NCBI GenBank assembly: GCA_001800315.1
Contig: MGVE01000014.1
Location: 1-64,000 of the forward strand
Direction: 5' to 3'
Length of the DNA stretch: 64,000 nucleotides
From: Elusimicrobia bacterium RIFOXYA2_FULL_47_53
Lineage (GTDB): Bacteria; Elusimicrobiota; Endomicrobiia; Endomicrobiales; XYA2-FULL-47-53
Part shown: piece after piece, positions 1 through 7,975 of the stretch
How the letters are laid out: the number at the start of each line of letters is the position of its first letter
Numbering within the stretch: the first letter of the stretch is position 1
Notes under the pieces: model-generated
Databases searched by the model: none
Told to the model about the DNA's origin: nothing
The model's input: only the letters and a program-made list of their open reading frames with translations
Position numbers and translations under genes: made by a program

Positions 1-300
1 CTTTCTTTGGGCGCGCAAAGAAAGTTAATAAAGAAACGCGACCCGCAAGCCATTCGCAAAGTATTTTAGGCAGTCTTGCAAACTCCCTGCCTCGTCGGCA
101 GGTCAAACAGGCAAGACTGAAGGCCTCCAAAAATACTTTTGCTCATAATCGGCTCGGAAGGGGTATGAAACAAAAAGCCACAAAGAGCCTTAAGGTCACA
201 AGCCAGGCCGTCGTTCTGAGACCGCTGTTGCGGGCGAAGAATCTCGTCGTAAAAAGTCTGTCATTCCGGAACCGTTATTCGGGTAATTTAGAGAGTGAGG
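1..300. repeat. Intergenic repeat (CTTTCTTTGGG family) running into palindromic remnants
   Basis: Bases 1 to about 195 are a diverged copy of the sequence at 39198-39410. The shared part includes the CTTTCTTTGGGCG hairpin half, GTATTTTAGGCAGTCTTGC and CTTTTGCTCATAATCGGCT. A third, more diverged copy lies at about 36918-37090. Bases 205-280 carry fragments of the 'GTCATTCCGGAA' and 'GAATCTCGTCGT' elements seen in the other gaps. The copy begins outside the window. An open frame starts inside this repeat (ATG 165), but that is chance read-through into the next gene. Confidence 0.85.
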
Positions 301-317
301 ATAATAAATATTTTCAG

Positions 318-2474
318 ATGATAAATAAAAATGTATTAATCAGTATGATTGTTTCTCTCGCGGTTCTGGCGGTTTATCTGTTTACAATGCATCCGACCAT
401 ATCCCCTTACCGCGATTCAGGAGACCTGATAGTTTCAGCCCAGACCGTCGGTATAGCCCACCCGCCAGGCTACCCGGCCTATGTTCTGCTATGTAAAAGC
501 TTGTCACAGGCGCTGCCGTTTGCCAACAAGGCCTACAGGATGAACGCCGCATCCGCTCTTTTTGGAGCCGCCGGAATATTTTTCGCCGGACTGGCCCTCG
601 GCCTGCTTTTTGAAAACCGCAGGTATCTGATACTGAGCCTTCTTCTGCTCGCGTTTTCCACAGCCTACTGGAGGCTTTCGCAGGTCTCCGAGATGTATTC
701 GCTTAACGCTCTGTTTGCCTCGCTTATCGCGTATCTGGCGCTTAAGTTTGAGAAAGCCTCCGAGGGGGAGGCCTTAAAATACATTTATTTGCTGCTTTTC
801 ACGCTCGGTTTTTCAACCGGCAACCACCAGACGATAATATTTCTTTTGCCGGGCGCGGTTTACCTCGCGTATTCCGCAAAAAAACTCCCCTCGCGCGCGT
901 ATTTTGCCGGAGCCTTGTTTTTCGCGGCAGGCTTTTCTGTTTATCTTTTTCTGCCTCTCCGTTCCTTGTTGGAGCCCGTTTCAAACTGGGGCAGCCCGGA
1001 CACTCTGCAGGCATTCTTAAGAGTTATCACGAGAGCCGACTACGGAGGCCTGCGCCTTCATCCCGAGCAGAGCCAGTTTCACTGGACCCTGGCCGCGGCG
1101 GCTATGCACCTATGGGTTTATGTAAAATCTCTTGCCGCTCATTTCGGCCTTGCGGCGGTATTTTTGGGTTTTATGGGCATCGCCGCAACATACCGTCAGA
1201 AGTATTTCAGGTTTTTGCTGATTTCGCTTTTAATTTCAGGGCCGGGGTTTGTCATTCTCTCAAACCTGCCTCCGTCGGAGAAAACCACCCTCCCCATACT
1301 TGAGCCTCACCTGGTTCTGCCCGGAGTAATATTCTTTTTCTTCATCGCGGCCGGCGCGGCGCGGGCATTAAAATTCCGTGGGGCAGTTTTCGTGTTGCCG
1401 CTGGTGTTTGTCTCAACCATCGCTTTGAATTACGGTTCCTGCGGCTACAGAAACCATTATTTCGCTTACGACTACGGCAAAAACCTTTTTCTGACCGCCG
1501 GCAAAGGGGCGGTGATTTATAATCCGGACGATCCGACAGCGTTTATTTCGGGCTATTTGCAAACCGTCTGCGGAAAGAGGCCGGACATCAAAATCGCGGC
1601 ATTTCTGAAAACCCGCTGGGGCTACGAGAGGCTTAAAAAAAATTACCCCGATATTTTACCCGGCTATGCAATCGGTTCCGGACAGGAGCTTGAAAAAGTT
1701 ATTCTGGACTATAACAGAAATAAACGCCAGGTTGTAAGCGAACTGCCGTCTAAATACCCGGCCGGATATCAGTCCTACCCTTACGGGCTTGTATACCGGC
1801 TTTCGGCGCAAAGCGAGATTCTGCCTTCAGCCCTGCCGTTTGAGCTTTATGTTTTCAGAAACGCCGGTTCCGGCGCGAGCCGAGATTTTTTTACAGGGCA
1901 GATAGTTTCCTATTATGCTTCGGCTCGGAGCAACCTGGGCCTGGCATTTTCTTCAAAGCGGGATTTTGCGCTCGCGCGCTTTAACTACCTTGCGGCTCTG
2001 GCGGCAGACTCTTTTCTCGCGGCAGCCAATAATAACTTGGGCATTCTTGAGTACATTTCGGGCAATTATTCCGAGGCTGATAAATGGTTTTCAAGAGTGG
2101 TCAGGCTTGAACCCTCAAACGCTTCAGCGTATTTTAATAAGGCGCTTTCTTTGAAGGCGCAGAAAAAATTTGACGAGGCAAAAGCGCATTTGAATACCGC
2201 CTGGGATAAATTCAGATACCCCGACGCCGGAAACGAACTGGGCCTGATGTACCTAAATTCCGGAGATTTGTTAAAAGCCAGAGGTATTTTCAGCTCCATA
2301 ATAGCGTCGCAGAGCGGTTATCTGCCGGCTTACTACAATATGGGGCTGGCGCTTTCAAAGCTGGGTGAAAAATCGGAAGCCGTAAGATATTTTGAGATAT
2401 ACTTTCAGAACACTCGGGATGAGGCAGAAAAGCGCGAAATCAGCTTGCTGATAGAGCGTTTGAAAAACGAATAA
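318..2474 (+). CDS. DUF2723 (GT-C-like) membrane protein with C-terminal TPRs
   Basis: Inner-membrane protein of 718 aa. Near the N-terminus, TM1 is followed by a loop with the DUF2723 signature: an 'RDSGDLIVSAQTVGIAHPPGYPAY'-type stretch, whose conserved core is D-S-G-[DE] then HPPGYP. About ten hydrophobic segments extend to roughly residue 400. A soluble part follows, then three to four TPR-like units from about residue 525 (for example NNLGILEY, AYFNKALSLKAQKKF, YYNMGLALSKLGE). DUF2723 proteins are related to lipid-linked sugar glycosyltransferases such as protein O-mannosyltransferase (TMEM260 group); the actual substrate here is unknown. I place the start at ATG 318 because the in-frame stretch from 165 is encoded by an intergenic repeat and the first membrane helix follows M at 318. 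The ribosome site is weak (GTGAGG, about 18 bases upstream). It is first in a tight + strand run and lies 28 bases before def. Confidence 0.82.
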   Translation: MINKNVLISMIVSLAVLAVYLFTMHPTISPYRDSGDLIVSAQTVGIAHPPGYPAYVLLCKSLSQALPFANKAYRMNAASALFGAAGIFFAGLALGLLFENRRYLILSLLLLAFSTAYWRLSQVSEMYSLNALFASLIAYLALKFEKASEGEALKYIYLLLFTLGFSTGNHQTIIFLLPGAVYLAYSAKKLPSRAYFAGALFFAAGFSVYLFLPLRSLLEPVSNWGSPDTLQAFLRVITRADYGGLRLHPEQSQFHWTLAAAAMHLWVYVKSLAAHFGLAAVFLGFMGIAATYRQKYFRFLLISLLISGPGFVILSNLPPSEKTTLPILEPHLVLPGVIFFFFIAAGAARALKFRGAVFVLPLVFVSTIALNYGSCGYRNHYFAYDYGKNLFLTAGKGAVIYNPDDPTAFISGYLQTVCGKRPDIKIAAFLKTRWGYERLKKNYPDILPGYAIGSGQELEKVILDYNRNKRQVVSELPSKYPAGYQSYPYGLVYRLSAQSEILPSALPFELYVFRNAGSGASRDFFTGQIVSYYASARSNLGLAFSSKRDFALARFNYLAALAADSFLAAANNNLGILEYISGNYSEADKWFSRVVRLEPSNASAYFNKALSLKAQKKFDEAKAHLNTAWDKFRYPDAGNELGLMYLNSGDLLKARGIFSSIIASQSGYLPAYYNMGLALSKLGEKSEAVRYFEIYFQNTRDEAEKREISLLIERLKNE

Positions 2475-2502
2475 ATTTGGTAAAATATACACGGAGGAGA
2501 AA

Positions 2503-3018
2503 ATGCCGCAATTAAAGATAATTAAATATCCCGACCCTTTGCTGAAACGAAAATGCAAACCGGTGGCAAATATTGATGCAGACACGATAAGTCTCATCAA
2601 TAATATGTTTGAAACAATGTATGCCGCCCCCGGCGTGGGGCTTGCGGCAAACCAGGTTGGCTCAACGGCCCGTATCTGCGTGATAGATGTCCGGCCGGAA
2701 GGCAAACGCCAGCCGATAGTTCTTATTAACCCGAAAATTTCCGCTAAAAGCGGCAGGCTCAACGAGGAAGAGGGTTGTCTTTCATTTCCCGGCCTGCAGG
2801 CCAAGGTCAAGAGGTATGCCGAGGTAAAGGTGGAGGCCGTCAATGAGAACGGCATGCCGATAGTGGTGCACGGCAGAGGGGATTTGTTAAGCAGGGCGCT
2901 TCAGCACGAATTAGACCATCTGGACGGCAAGGTCTTTATAGATTACCTGCCGTTCTGGTTAAAACCCAAAATTAAAGCCGAGATAAGAAGGCTTAAAAAA
3001 TCCGGCGAGTGGAAATAG
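2503..3018 (+). CDS. def: Peptide deformylase
   Basis: Removes the formyl group from the N-terminal methionine of nascent proteins; a cytoplasmic metalloenzyme. All three family motifs are present: GVGLAANQVG (motif 1), EEGCLSFPG (motif 2, with the metal-ligand Cys) and QHELDHLDG (motif 3, HExxH). At 171 aa the length is normal for a bacterial type I enzyme. The ribosome site GGAGGA (2493-2498) sits five bases before the ATG. The stop codon is directly followed by the ATG of fmt, the common def-fmt pair, so formylation and deformylation are made together. A TAAAAT at 2481-2486 could be a weak -10, but its spacing from TTGAAA (15 bases) is poor. Confidence 0.97.
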   Translation: MPQLKIIKYPDPLLKRKCKPVANIDADTISLINNMFETMYAAPGVGLAANQVGSTARICVIDVRPEGKRQPIVLINPKISAKSGRLNEEEGCLSFPGLQAKVKRYAEVKVEAVNENGMPIVVHGRGDLLSRALQHELDHLDGKVFIDYLPFWLKPKIKAEIRRLKKSGEWK

Positions 3019-3984
3019 ATGAAAATTATTTTTTTCGGGACCCCCGAGATCGCGGCGCAGTTTCTCCGCGAAATTATCAAGACGGAAAATGTTGCCGCCG
3101 TCGTCACTCAGCCCGATAAGCCCGCGGGCCGCGGCAGGCAGGTTTTGTTCACAAAGGTAAAATCAGTCGCCGTTGAAAATAATATTCCCGTGTTCCAGCC
3201 GGCCAAATTTGACGCCGGCGTGATAAACTCTCTCTCGGACTTAAAAGCCGATGTGGGAGTGGTTATTTCCTACGGCAAGCTCATTCCAAAACAGGTATTT
3301 ACCCTGCCCGCTTTGGGGTGCTTTAACATTCATTTTTCGCTTCTGCCGAAATACCGCGGCGCCGCCCCCATTCAGACCGCTCTTATAAATGGCGAGCCGG
3401 AGACCGGTGTTTCAACCTTCTGGCTGGAAGAAACTCTTGACACGGGCCCGGTTATTGTTGAAAAACACGCGCCCATAAATCCCCAGGATGACGCGATAAC
3501 TCTTGAAGACAAGCTTGTGACGCTTGGTTTTGAGGCGCTTTTTGAGACATTTTCAAAAATCGCCTCTGGCGCCTGCGCCGGAACCGCTCAAAAGGGAACC
3601 CCGAGTTTCGCGCCGAGCCTGACAAAAGAAAGCGGGAAAATTGCGTGGGAAAAAAGCGCCCGGGAAATCGTGAATCTCGCGCGGGGCACGAGAAAATGGC
3701 CGGGGGCCTGGACAAAATTTTTCACCGGCAGCCAATCCGGCAAAACAATTAAAATATTAAAGGCCCGCGCTCTTGACAGCTGTCCGGGGGAGCTTATTCC
3801 CGTAAAAGAACCGGGCACAATATGCGGGCTTATAAAAAATGACAGTTTTGTGGTTGCCTGCGGAAGCGGTTTTCTTGCGGTTGAAGAAGTAGTTGCCGAA
3901 GGAAAAAAGCCGATGCCCGCGTGGGCCTACTGGCAGGGGAGCCGCTTAAAAGTCGGCGACAAATTTGATATAATGCAGGCATGA
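3019..3984 (+). CDS. fmt: Methionyl-tRNA formyltransferase
   Basis: Transfers a formyl group from 10-formyl-tetrahydrofolate to initiator Met-tRNA. The N-terminal formyltransferase fold is clear: the start [15 protein letters not shown], the loop [13 protein letters not shown], the catalytic [17 protein letters not shown] (Asn and His) and the LDTGPV loop (Asp). The C-terminal OB-like domain, which binds tRNA, begins near residue 205. At 321 aa the length is typical (about 310-320). It starts on the base after the def stop, so it is probably translationally coupled. Confidence 0.97.
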   Translation: MKIIFFGTPEIAAQFLREIIKTENVAAVVTQPDKPAGRGRQVLFTKVKSVAVENNIPVFQPAKFDAGVINSLSDLKADVGVVISYGKLIPKQVFTLPALGCFNIHFSLLPKYRGAAPIQTALINGEPETGVSTFWLEETLDTGPVIVEKHAPINPQDDAITLEDKLVTLGFEALFETFSKIASGACAGTAQKGTPSFAPSLTKESGKIAWEKSAREIVNLARGTRKWPGAWTKFFTGSQSGKTIKILKARALDSCPGELIPVKEPGTICGLIKNDSFVVACGSGFLAVEEVVAEGKKPMPAWAYWQGSRLKVGDKFDIMQA

Positions 3985-3997
3985 ACAGGAGGGCAGA

Positions 3998-4888
3998 ATG
4001 AATTCATTTAAAACATTTTCACTTATGGCAGGGCTTACGCTTTTACTGATTCTTATAGGCCAGATGATGGGCGGTTCCAACGGAATGCTTTACGCGCTTA
4101 TTTTTGCCGGTTTGACCAATTTTGTCTCGTACTGGTTTTCGGATAAAATAGTTCTGCTGATGTACCGCGCTAAAGAGGTCAAGGAAACGGAAATGCCTCA
4201 GCTTTACGCGATGGTAAGAAAACTCACCGGCCCGGCGAACCTTCCTATGCCCAGGCTCTATATTATGGAAACGCCCATGGCAAATGCTTTCGCGACCGGG
4301 CGCGACCCGAAACACGCCGCCGTCGCCGTTACGCGCGGCATTTTAGACCTGCTTGACGAGAACGAGCTCTCCGGAGTAATAGCGCACGAACTTTCTCATG
4401 TTAAGAACCGCGACATTCTTGTTTCCACCATGGCGGCCACCATTGCCGGAGCGATATTCATGCTTGCCAGAATGGCCCAGTGGGGAGCGATGTTTGGCGG
4501 CGGTTCCAACCGTGACGGCAACAACAATAATAATAACGCGATAGGCCTTCTGGCTATCGCCATTCTTGCCCCCATAGCCGCCATGATAATTCAGCTTGCC
4601 ATTTCTCGCTCAAGGGAATACCTTGCCGATTCCACCGGCGCGGAAATTTCCGGCAACCCGCTGGCGCTCGCCGGAGCTCTTAGGAAGCTTGTCTCCAGCG
4701 CTCAGCGAAGGCCGGTTGAGGCAAACCCGACCACCGCGCACATGTTTATAGTCAACCCTTTGAGCGGAAAATCCATGCTCAGCCTGTTCTCCACTCATCC
4801 GCCCCTTGAAGAAAGGATTTCCCGCCTTGAGAAAATCGCTTCAGAAAAAAGCCAGAACCCCTACAAAGTCCCGAAGATAGTGTATTAA
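3998..4888 (+). CDS. htpX: HtpX-type M48 membrane metalloprotease
   Basis: Zinc protease of the inner membrane that helps degrade misfolded membrane proteins. There are two N-terminal hydrophobic helices (residues about 6-25 and 27-50) and the zinc motif HELSH (H130, E131, H134), followed by VKNRDIL. A second hydrophobic pair follows the motif, and the third ligand is the Glu in SREYLAD. At 296 aa it matches the family. A run of six Asn ([10 protein letters not shown]) lies in the loop after the motif. Good ribosome site AGGAGGG at 3987-3993. It lies 13 bases after fmt and 4 bases before rlmN. Confidence 0.96.
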   Translation: MNSFKTFSLMAGLTLLLILIGQMMGGSNGMLYALIFAGLTNFVSYWFSDKIVLLMYRAKEVKETEMPQLYAMVRKLTGPANLPMPRLYIMETPMANAFATGRDPKHAAVAVTRGILDLLDENELSGVIAHELSHVKNRDILVSTMAATIAGAIFMLARMAQWGAMFGGGSNRDGNNNNNNAIGLLAIAILAPIAAMIIQLAISRSREYLADSTGAEISGNPLALAGALRKLVSSAQRRPVEANPTTAHMFIVNPLSGKSMLSLFSTHPPLEERISRLEKIASEKSQNPYKVPKIVY

Positions 4889-4892
4889 TTTT

Positions 4893-5927
4893 ATGACAAA
4901 AGAATATATTCTGGATATTGAACCCGCCGCCCTCATTGAGAAACTTAAAGGCCTCGGGCTTGAACCCTACCGTTTCAAGCAGGTTTTTTCGTGGATTTAC
5001 GAAAAGGGCGCCGGCGATTTCGCTCTTTTCGCGAACCTGCCTCAGCAGGCCCGCGAGAAACTTGCCGGAGCTTTTGACCTGAGGGCGCTTGCCGTCGCCT
5101 CAAAAAAAGAATCAAGAATAGACGGCACCGTCCGGTATAACTTTAAAACAAGGGACGGTTATTATTTTTCCACGGTTTATCTTCCCAGCGAAAGAGGCGC
5201 CTCGGTCTGCCTTTCCACCCAGGTAGGCTGTCCGGCGGGCTGCTATTTCTGCGCTTCCGGAAAAGTAAAATTCAAGCGCAACCTCTCAAGAGGCGAGATA
5301 ATTGAGCAGGCGCTCGCGGTGCAGAACGACAGGAATGAAAAGATAACCGGCGTGCTTTTTATGGGTATGGGCGAACCCCTGCTGAACATTAAAAATTTAG
5401 TCAGCTCCATAAAGGTCTTTCTTGACCCCAAGGCTTTCGGCATCGGCAGGAAACATATTACGGTCTCAACGGTCGGGATAGTGCCAAAGATATTTGAGTT
5501 TTCCCGCGAGGAGCTCGGCGTTCGGCTCGCGCTGTCTCTGCACGCGCCCGATGACGAGATCAGAAGCAAATTCATACCCACAAAATTCGCTTTCCCGGTA
5601 AAAGATGTCTTTAACGCGGGACTTGAATACAGCCGGCGCAATAACGCCCGGCTCACCATAGAGTACATTCTGGCCAGCGGGGTCAACGACACAAAGGAGT
5701 GCGCCGTAAAGCTTACCGAGCTTATAGAAGAAGAAACCGGGGAAAAAGACGATATTCAGGTTAACCTTATTCCCTACAACAGCAATACAAGAAGCTCCTT
5801 TAAAACTTCCGACATGAAGGCCACGGACAGTTTCATGAAAGTCCTCAAAAAGAGCAATATACTTTCAATAGTAAGGGCCGCCAAAGGCATAGATATTGAG
5901 GCGGCCTGCGGCCAGCTCGGGGTTTGA
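4893..5927 (+). CDS. rlmN: 23S rRNA (adenine2503-C2) methyltransferase (dual-specificity)
   Basis: Radical-SAM methylase acting on 23S rRNA A2503 and, in many bacteria, tRNA A37. The cluster motif is C113-x3-C117-x2-C120 within GCPAGCYFC, preceded by the family's STQVG. The methyl-carrying cysteine is C339 in the C-terminal AACGQL. The glycine-rich GVLFMGMGEPL and the SLHAPDD segment are also typical. At 344 aa the length is normal. Its stop lies just before the next gene. Confidence 0.97.
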   Translation: MTKEYILDIEPAALIEKLKGLGLEPYRFKQVFSWIYEKGAGDFALFANLPQQAREKLAGAFDLRALAVASKKESRIDGTVRYNFKTRDGYYFSTVYLPSERGASVCLSTQVGCPAGCYFCASGKVKFKRNLSRGEIIEQALAVQNDRNEKITGVLFMGMGEPLLNIKNLVSSIKVFLDPKAFGIGRKHITVSTVGIVPKIFEFSREELGVRLALSLHAPDDEIRSKFIPTKFAFPVKDVFNAGLEYSRRNNARLTIEYILASGVNDTKECAVKLTELIEEETGEKDDIQVNLIPYNSNTRSSFKTSDMKATDSFMKVLKKSNILSIVRAAKGIDIEAACGQLGV

Positions 5928-5932
5928 CAAAT

Positions 5933-6844
5933 ATGAGTAAAATAGTTTTGGCCCTCGGCGGCGGCGGAGCAAGGGGCCTGGCCCACATAGGTGTTTTAAA
6001 AGCTTTTGAAAAAGCCGGGCGGCCGATATACGGCATTTCCGGAACCTCCATGGGCGCGATAGTCGGAGCCTGCTATGCCGTAAATCCCGATATTTCTCTG
6101 GTTGAGAAAAAAGTAAAAGCCGCCCTCTTAAGCCCGCTTTTCGCCGCCATTAAGCTTCATATGTTCAGTGACGGAGAAAAGGAAAGCAAAAAATCAATTT
6201 TAAAAAAAGCCAGAACCTTTATAAAAAACGGATACCTGGTTCTGGCGGAACGCACAAAATATTCCGTGGTAGAACTCAAAAAACTTGAGGAACTGATAGG
6301 CGCCCTGGTTCCCGACATTGAGATTAAGCATACAAAAATTAAATTTAACTGCGTCTCCACCGATCTTTCTGACGGCCGCATGAAAATATTCACGGAAGGC
6401 TCTTTAAGGACAGCAGTGCTCGCTTCGGCCTCCATACCCGGTATTTTTCCTCCGGTGGAGATTGCCGGCAGTTTTTACTGCGACGGCGGGGCGGTTAATG
6501 TTACGCCCGTTGACGGGGCTCAGCTGCTTGGTGGCGATTTTATTGTCGCCTCCAATGTGAAGAGCAAATTGGTTCCCTGGGACGCCAAACCAACGGCCGG
6601 AGAAATTTTCAGAAGGTCAAATTACATAACGGGCATACTTTTAAACGAGATGCTTTTAAAGAAATCAGATTTCGTGATCTCTCCCGATATCAGGCACCTT
6701 CACTGGACGGATTTTGACAAAATTGATTTTATAGTTGAGAGAGGCGAAGAATCCGCCGCGAAGGAAATGAGGCGGTTAAAAACAAAGGTATTCGCGAAGA
6801 CACTTGCGGGCAAATTGTTGAGTATTTTCGGCATAAAACAATAA
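5933..6844 (+). CDS. Patatin-like phospholipase
   Basis: Serine acyl hydrolase of the patatin family (RssA/YchK-like). It shows the oxyanion motif GGGGARGLAHIG near the N-terminus, the nucleophile elbow GTSMG about residue 38, and the dyad aspartate in DGGAVNVTPV about residue 184. There is no signal peptide, so it is probably cytoplasmic or peripheral to the membrane. I use ATG 5933; a TTG at 5924 would overlap the rlmN stop and adds only three residues. The likely substrate is a membrane phospholipid or lysophospholipid, but the specificity cannot be read from sequence. Confidence 0.93.
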   Translation: MSKIVLALGGGGARGLAHIGVLKAFEKAGRPIYGISGTSMGAIVGACYAVNPDISLVEKKVKAALLSPLFAAIKLHMFSDGEKESKKSILKKARTFIKNGYLVLAERTKYSVVELKKLEELIGALVPDIEIKHTKIKFNCVSTDLSDGRMKIFTEGSLRTAVLASASIPGIFPPVEIAGSFYCDGGAVNVTPVDGAQLLGGDFIVASNVKSKLVPWDAKPTAGEIFRRSNYITGILLNEMLLKKSDFVISPDIRHLHWTDFDKIDFIVERGEESAAKEMRRLKTKVFAKTLAGKLLSIFGIKQ

Positions 6845-6845
6845 T

Positions 6846-7268
6846 ATGGCGATATTTGTCGTGCACGAGCACCACTCAAGAAACCTGCATTTTGATTTCC
6901 GCCTTGAAATGGGAGGAGTGCTTAAGTCCTGGGCCGTACCCAAGGGCCCTTCCCTGGACCCTTCCGACAAAAGGCTTGCCATACTCGTGGAGGACCATCC
7001 GCTTGAGTACGCTCATTTTCAAGGCGCCATACCGGAGGGGAATTACGGCGCGGGCGAAGTGTATATATGGGACAACGGTAGTTTTGAAATATATGACGGC
7101 TCCTTTGAAACCGGCAAGATGACGATTTATCTCAAAGGCAAGCTCTTAAAGGGGCTGTTTTCGCTTTTCAAGCTCAAAAATTCGGACAAGCAGTGGCTTC
7201 TTATTAAAAAAGCCGACAAATCAGCGGCCCACGGATTTAAAATTAGGCTCGCTAAAAAGTCAGAATGA
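6846..7268 (+). CDS. Stand-alone LigD-type 3'-phosphoesterase domain
   Basis: 140 aa protein equal to the phosphoesterase module of DNA ligase D, which trims 3'-phosphate or 3'-ribonucleotide ends before ligation in bacterial NHEJ. The start reads VVHEHHSRNLHFDFRLEMG. By spacing, H9, H15, D17, R19 and H51 (in EDHPLEY) correspond to the metal and phosphate ligands H42, H48, D50, R52 and H84 of Pseudomonas LigD. The typical GVLKSWAVPKGPS and IPEGNYGAGEV motifs are present. Neither the ligase nor the polymerase domain of LigD is fused, and no ku gene is in the window. It starts one base after the patatin gene. Confidence 0.93.
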   Translation: MAIFVVHEHHSRNLHFDFRLEMGGVLKSWAVPKGPSLDPSDKRLAILVEDHPLEYAHFQGAIPEGNYGAGEVYIWDNGSFEIYDGSFETGKMTIYLKGKLLKGLFSLFKLKNSDKQWLLIKKADKSAAHGFKIRLAKKSE

Positions 7269-7324
7269 CCCGAAAATTTCCGAAAATCCTCAAAAAATCA
7301 TCAAATTTATTATTTAAGTTATCC

Positions 7325-7353
7325 TTGAAAATATACGGTTTATCTGCAATAAT
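7325..7353 (+). promoter_or_regulatory. Candidate sigma-70 promoter for 7397 and the giant gene
   Basis: TTGAAA (7325-7330), a 17-base spacer and AATAAT (7348-7353): five of six consensus bases in each box. It is in the only intergenic space (7269-7396) before the small membrane protein and the 13.9 kb gene. Confidence 0.55.
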
Positions 7354-7396
7354 TTTACTGAAATGGTTTAGTCCCGTTTTCACGTCAGAGCTATAG

Positions 7397-7975
7397 GTGA
7401 ATACCGTGAAGATGAAGCTTATTGCAACCCTGATAATTTCTATAAACCTTGCCGGTAATTTCCTTGCCGGCTACGCGCAATCCCCGTTGTCAGGCAGCGG
7501 CTCCGCTGATGAGCTTTTGCTTTCACAGGCCGATGTGGAAAGCGATATGTCGGCGGTATTCGCGGTTGTCAATAAAAATCTCTCCAAACAGGTTGACCTG
7601 ATTTTCGGCCTCATTGATTTTTCCTCCGGCCTCGCCGGCAAAGCGCTCCCTAAACAAAAAGACAATGAAACGCAAAACAGCTGCGCCTCGGCGAGCATCC
7701 TCCCTGTTAATTCCGCCGGCGAAAACAGGCAGACGGAGTCCGGAACGGCCTTTGAAGGCGGCCGCGTAATGGTTTCCGGGGCGCCAGTTGCGGCGATACT
7801 GATGGTGATGATCATCTACCTGTCCGTGCGACGGCTAAAATTCGGCAAGTTTTTTTTCCTTTTGCCCCGCGGAAGCATTGATGACGCGATTTTCAACATA
7901 AAAATACGCATTTTAAATCCCCTTTGGCTTAAGGCCATCGGGGATTTTTCTTTTGCAGAGGCGCGCTATGTCTAA
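7397..7975 (+). CDS. Small exported/membrane protein, unknown
   Basis: 192 aa, not recognised. An N-terminal signal-like segment (about residues 6-27, LIATLIISINLAGNFLAGYAQ) precedes a low-complexity soluble part. A hydrophobic helix (about 132-147, AAILMVMIIYLSV) is followed by a basic stretch, so the C-terminus is likely cytoplasmic. The start is uncertain: GTG 7397, GTG 7406 or ATG 7412; none has a clear ribosome site. Its last eight bases overlap the start of the giant gene, which suggests translational coupling and a related job, perhaps assembly or anchoring of the giant. Its final 20 codons also contain a terminator-like hairpin. It is a real gene by position and composition, but only moderately sure. 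Confidence 0.6.
   Translation: MNTVKMKLIATLIISINLAGNFLAGYAQSPLSGSGSADELLLSQADVESDMSAVFAVVNKNLSKQVDLIFGLIDFSSGLAGKALPKQKDNETQNSCASASILPVNSAGENRQTESGTAFEGGRVMVSGAPVAAILMVMIIYLSVRRLKFGKFFFLLPRGSIDDAIFNIKIRILNPLWLKAIGDFSFAEARYV
7915..7951 (+). terminator. Terminator-like hairpin (possible attenuator) before the giant gene
   Basis: Stem AAATCCCC (7915-7922) with GGGGATTT (7940-7947), enclosing a smaller GGC/GCC stem, followed by a short T run. It ends about 17 bases before the giant gene's ATG and lies inside the upstream gene, so it could stop or slow transcription unless ribosomes are translating through it. Confidence 0.45.

Noticed and set aside
165-317. Long N-terminal extension of the DUF2723 gene
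   Set aside because: These codons are made of intergenic repeat sequence also present at 39.2-39.4 kb, and the membrane protein begins naturally at ATG 318.
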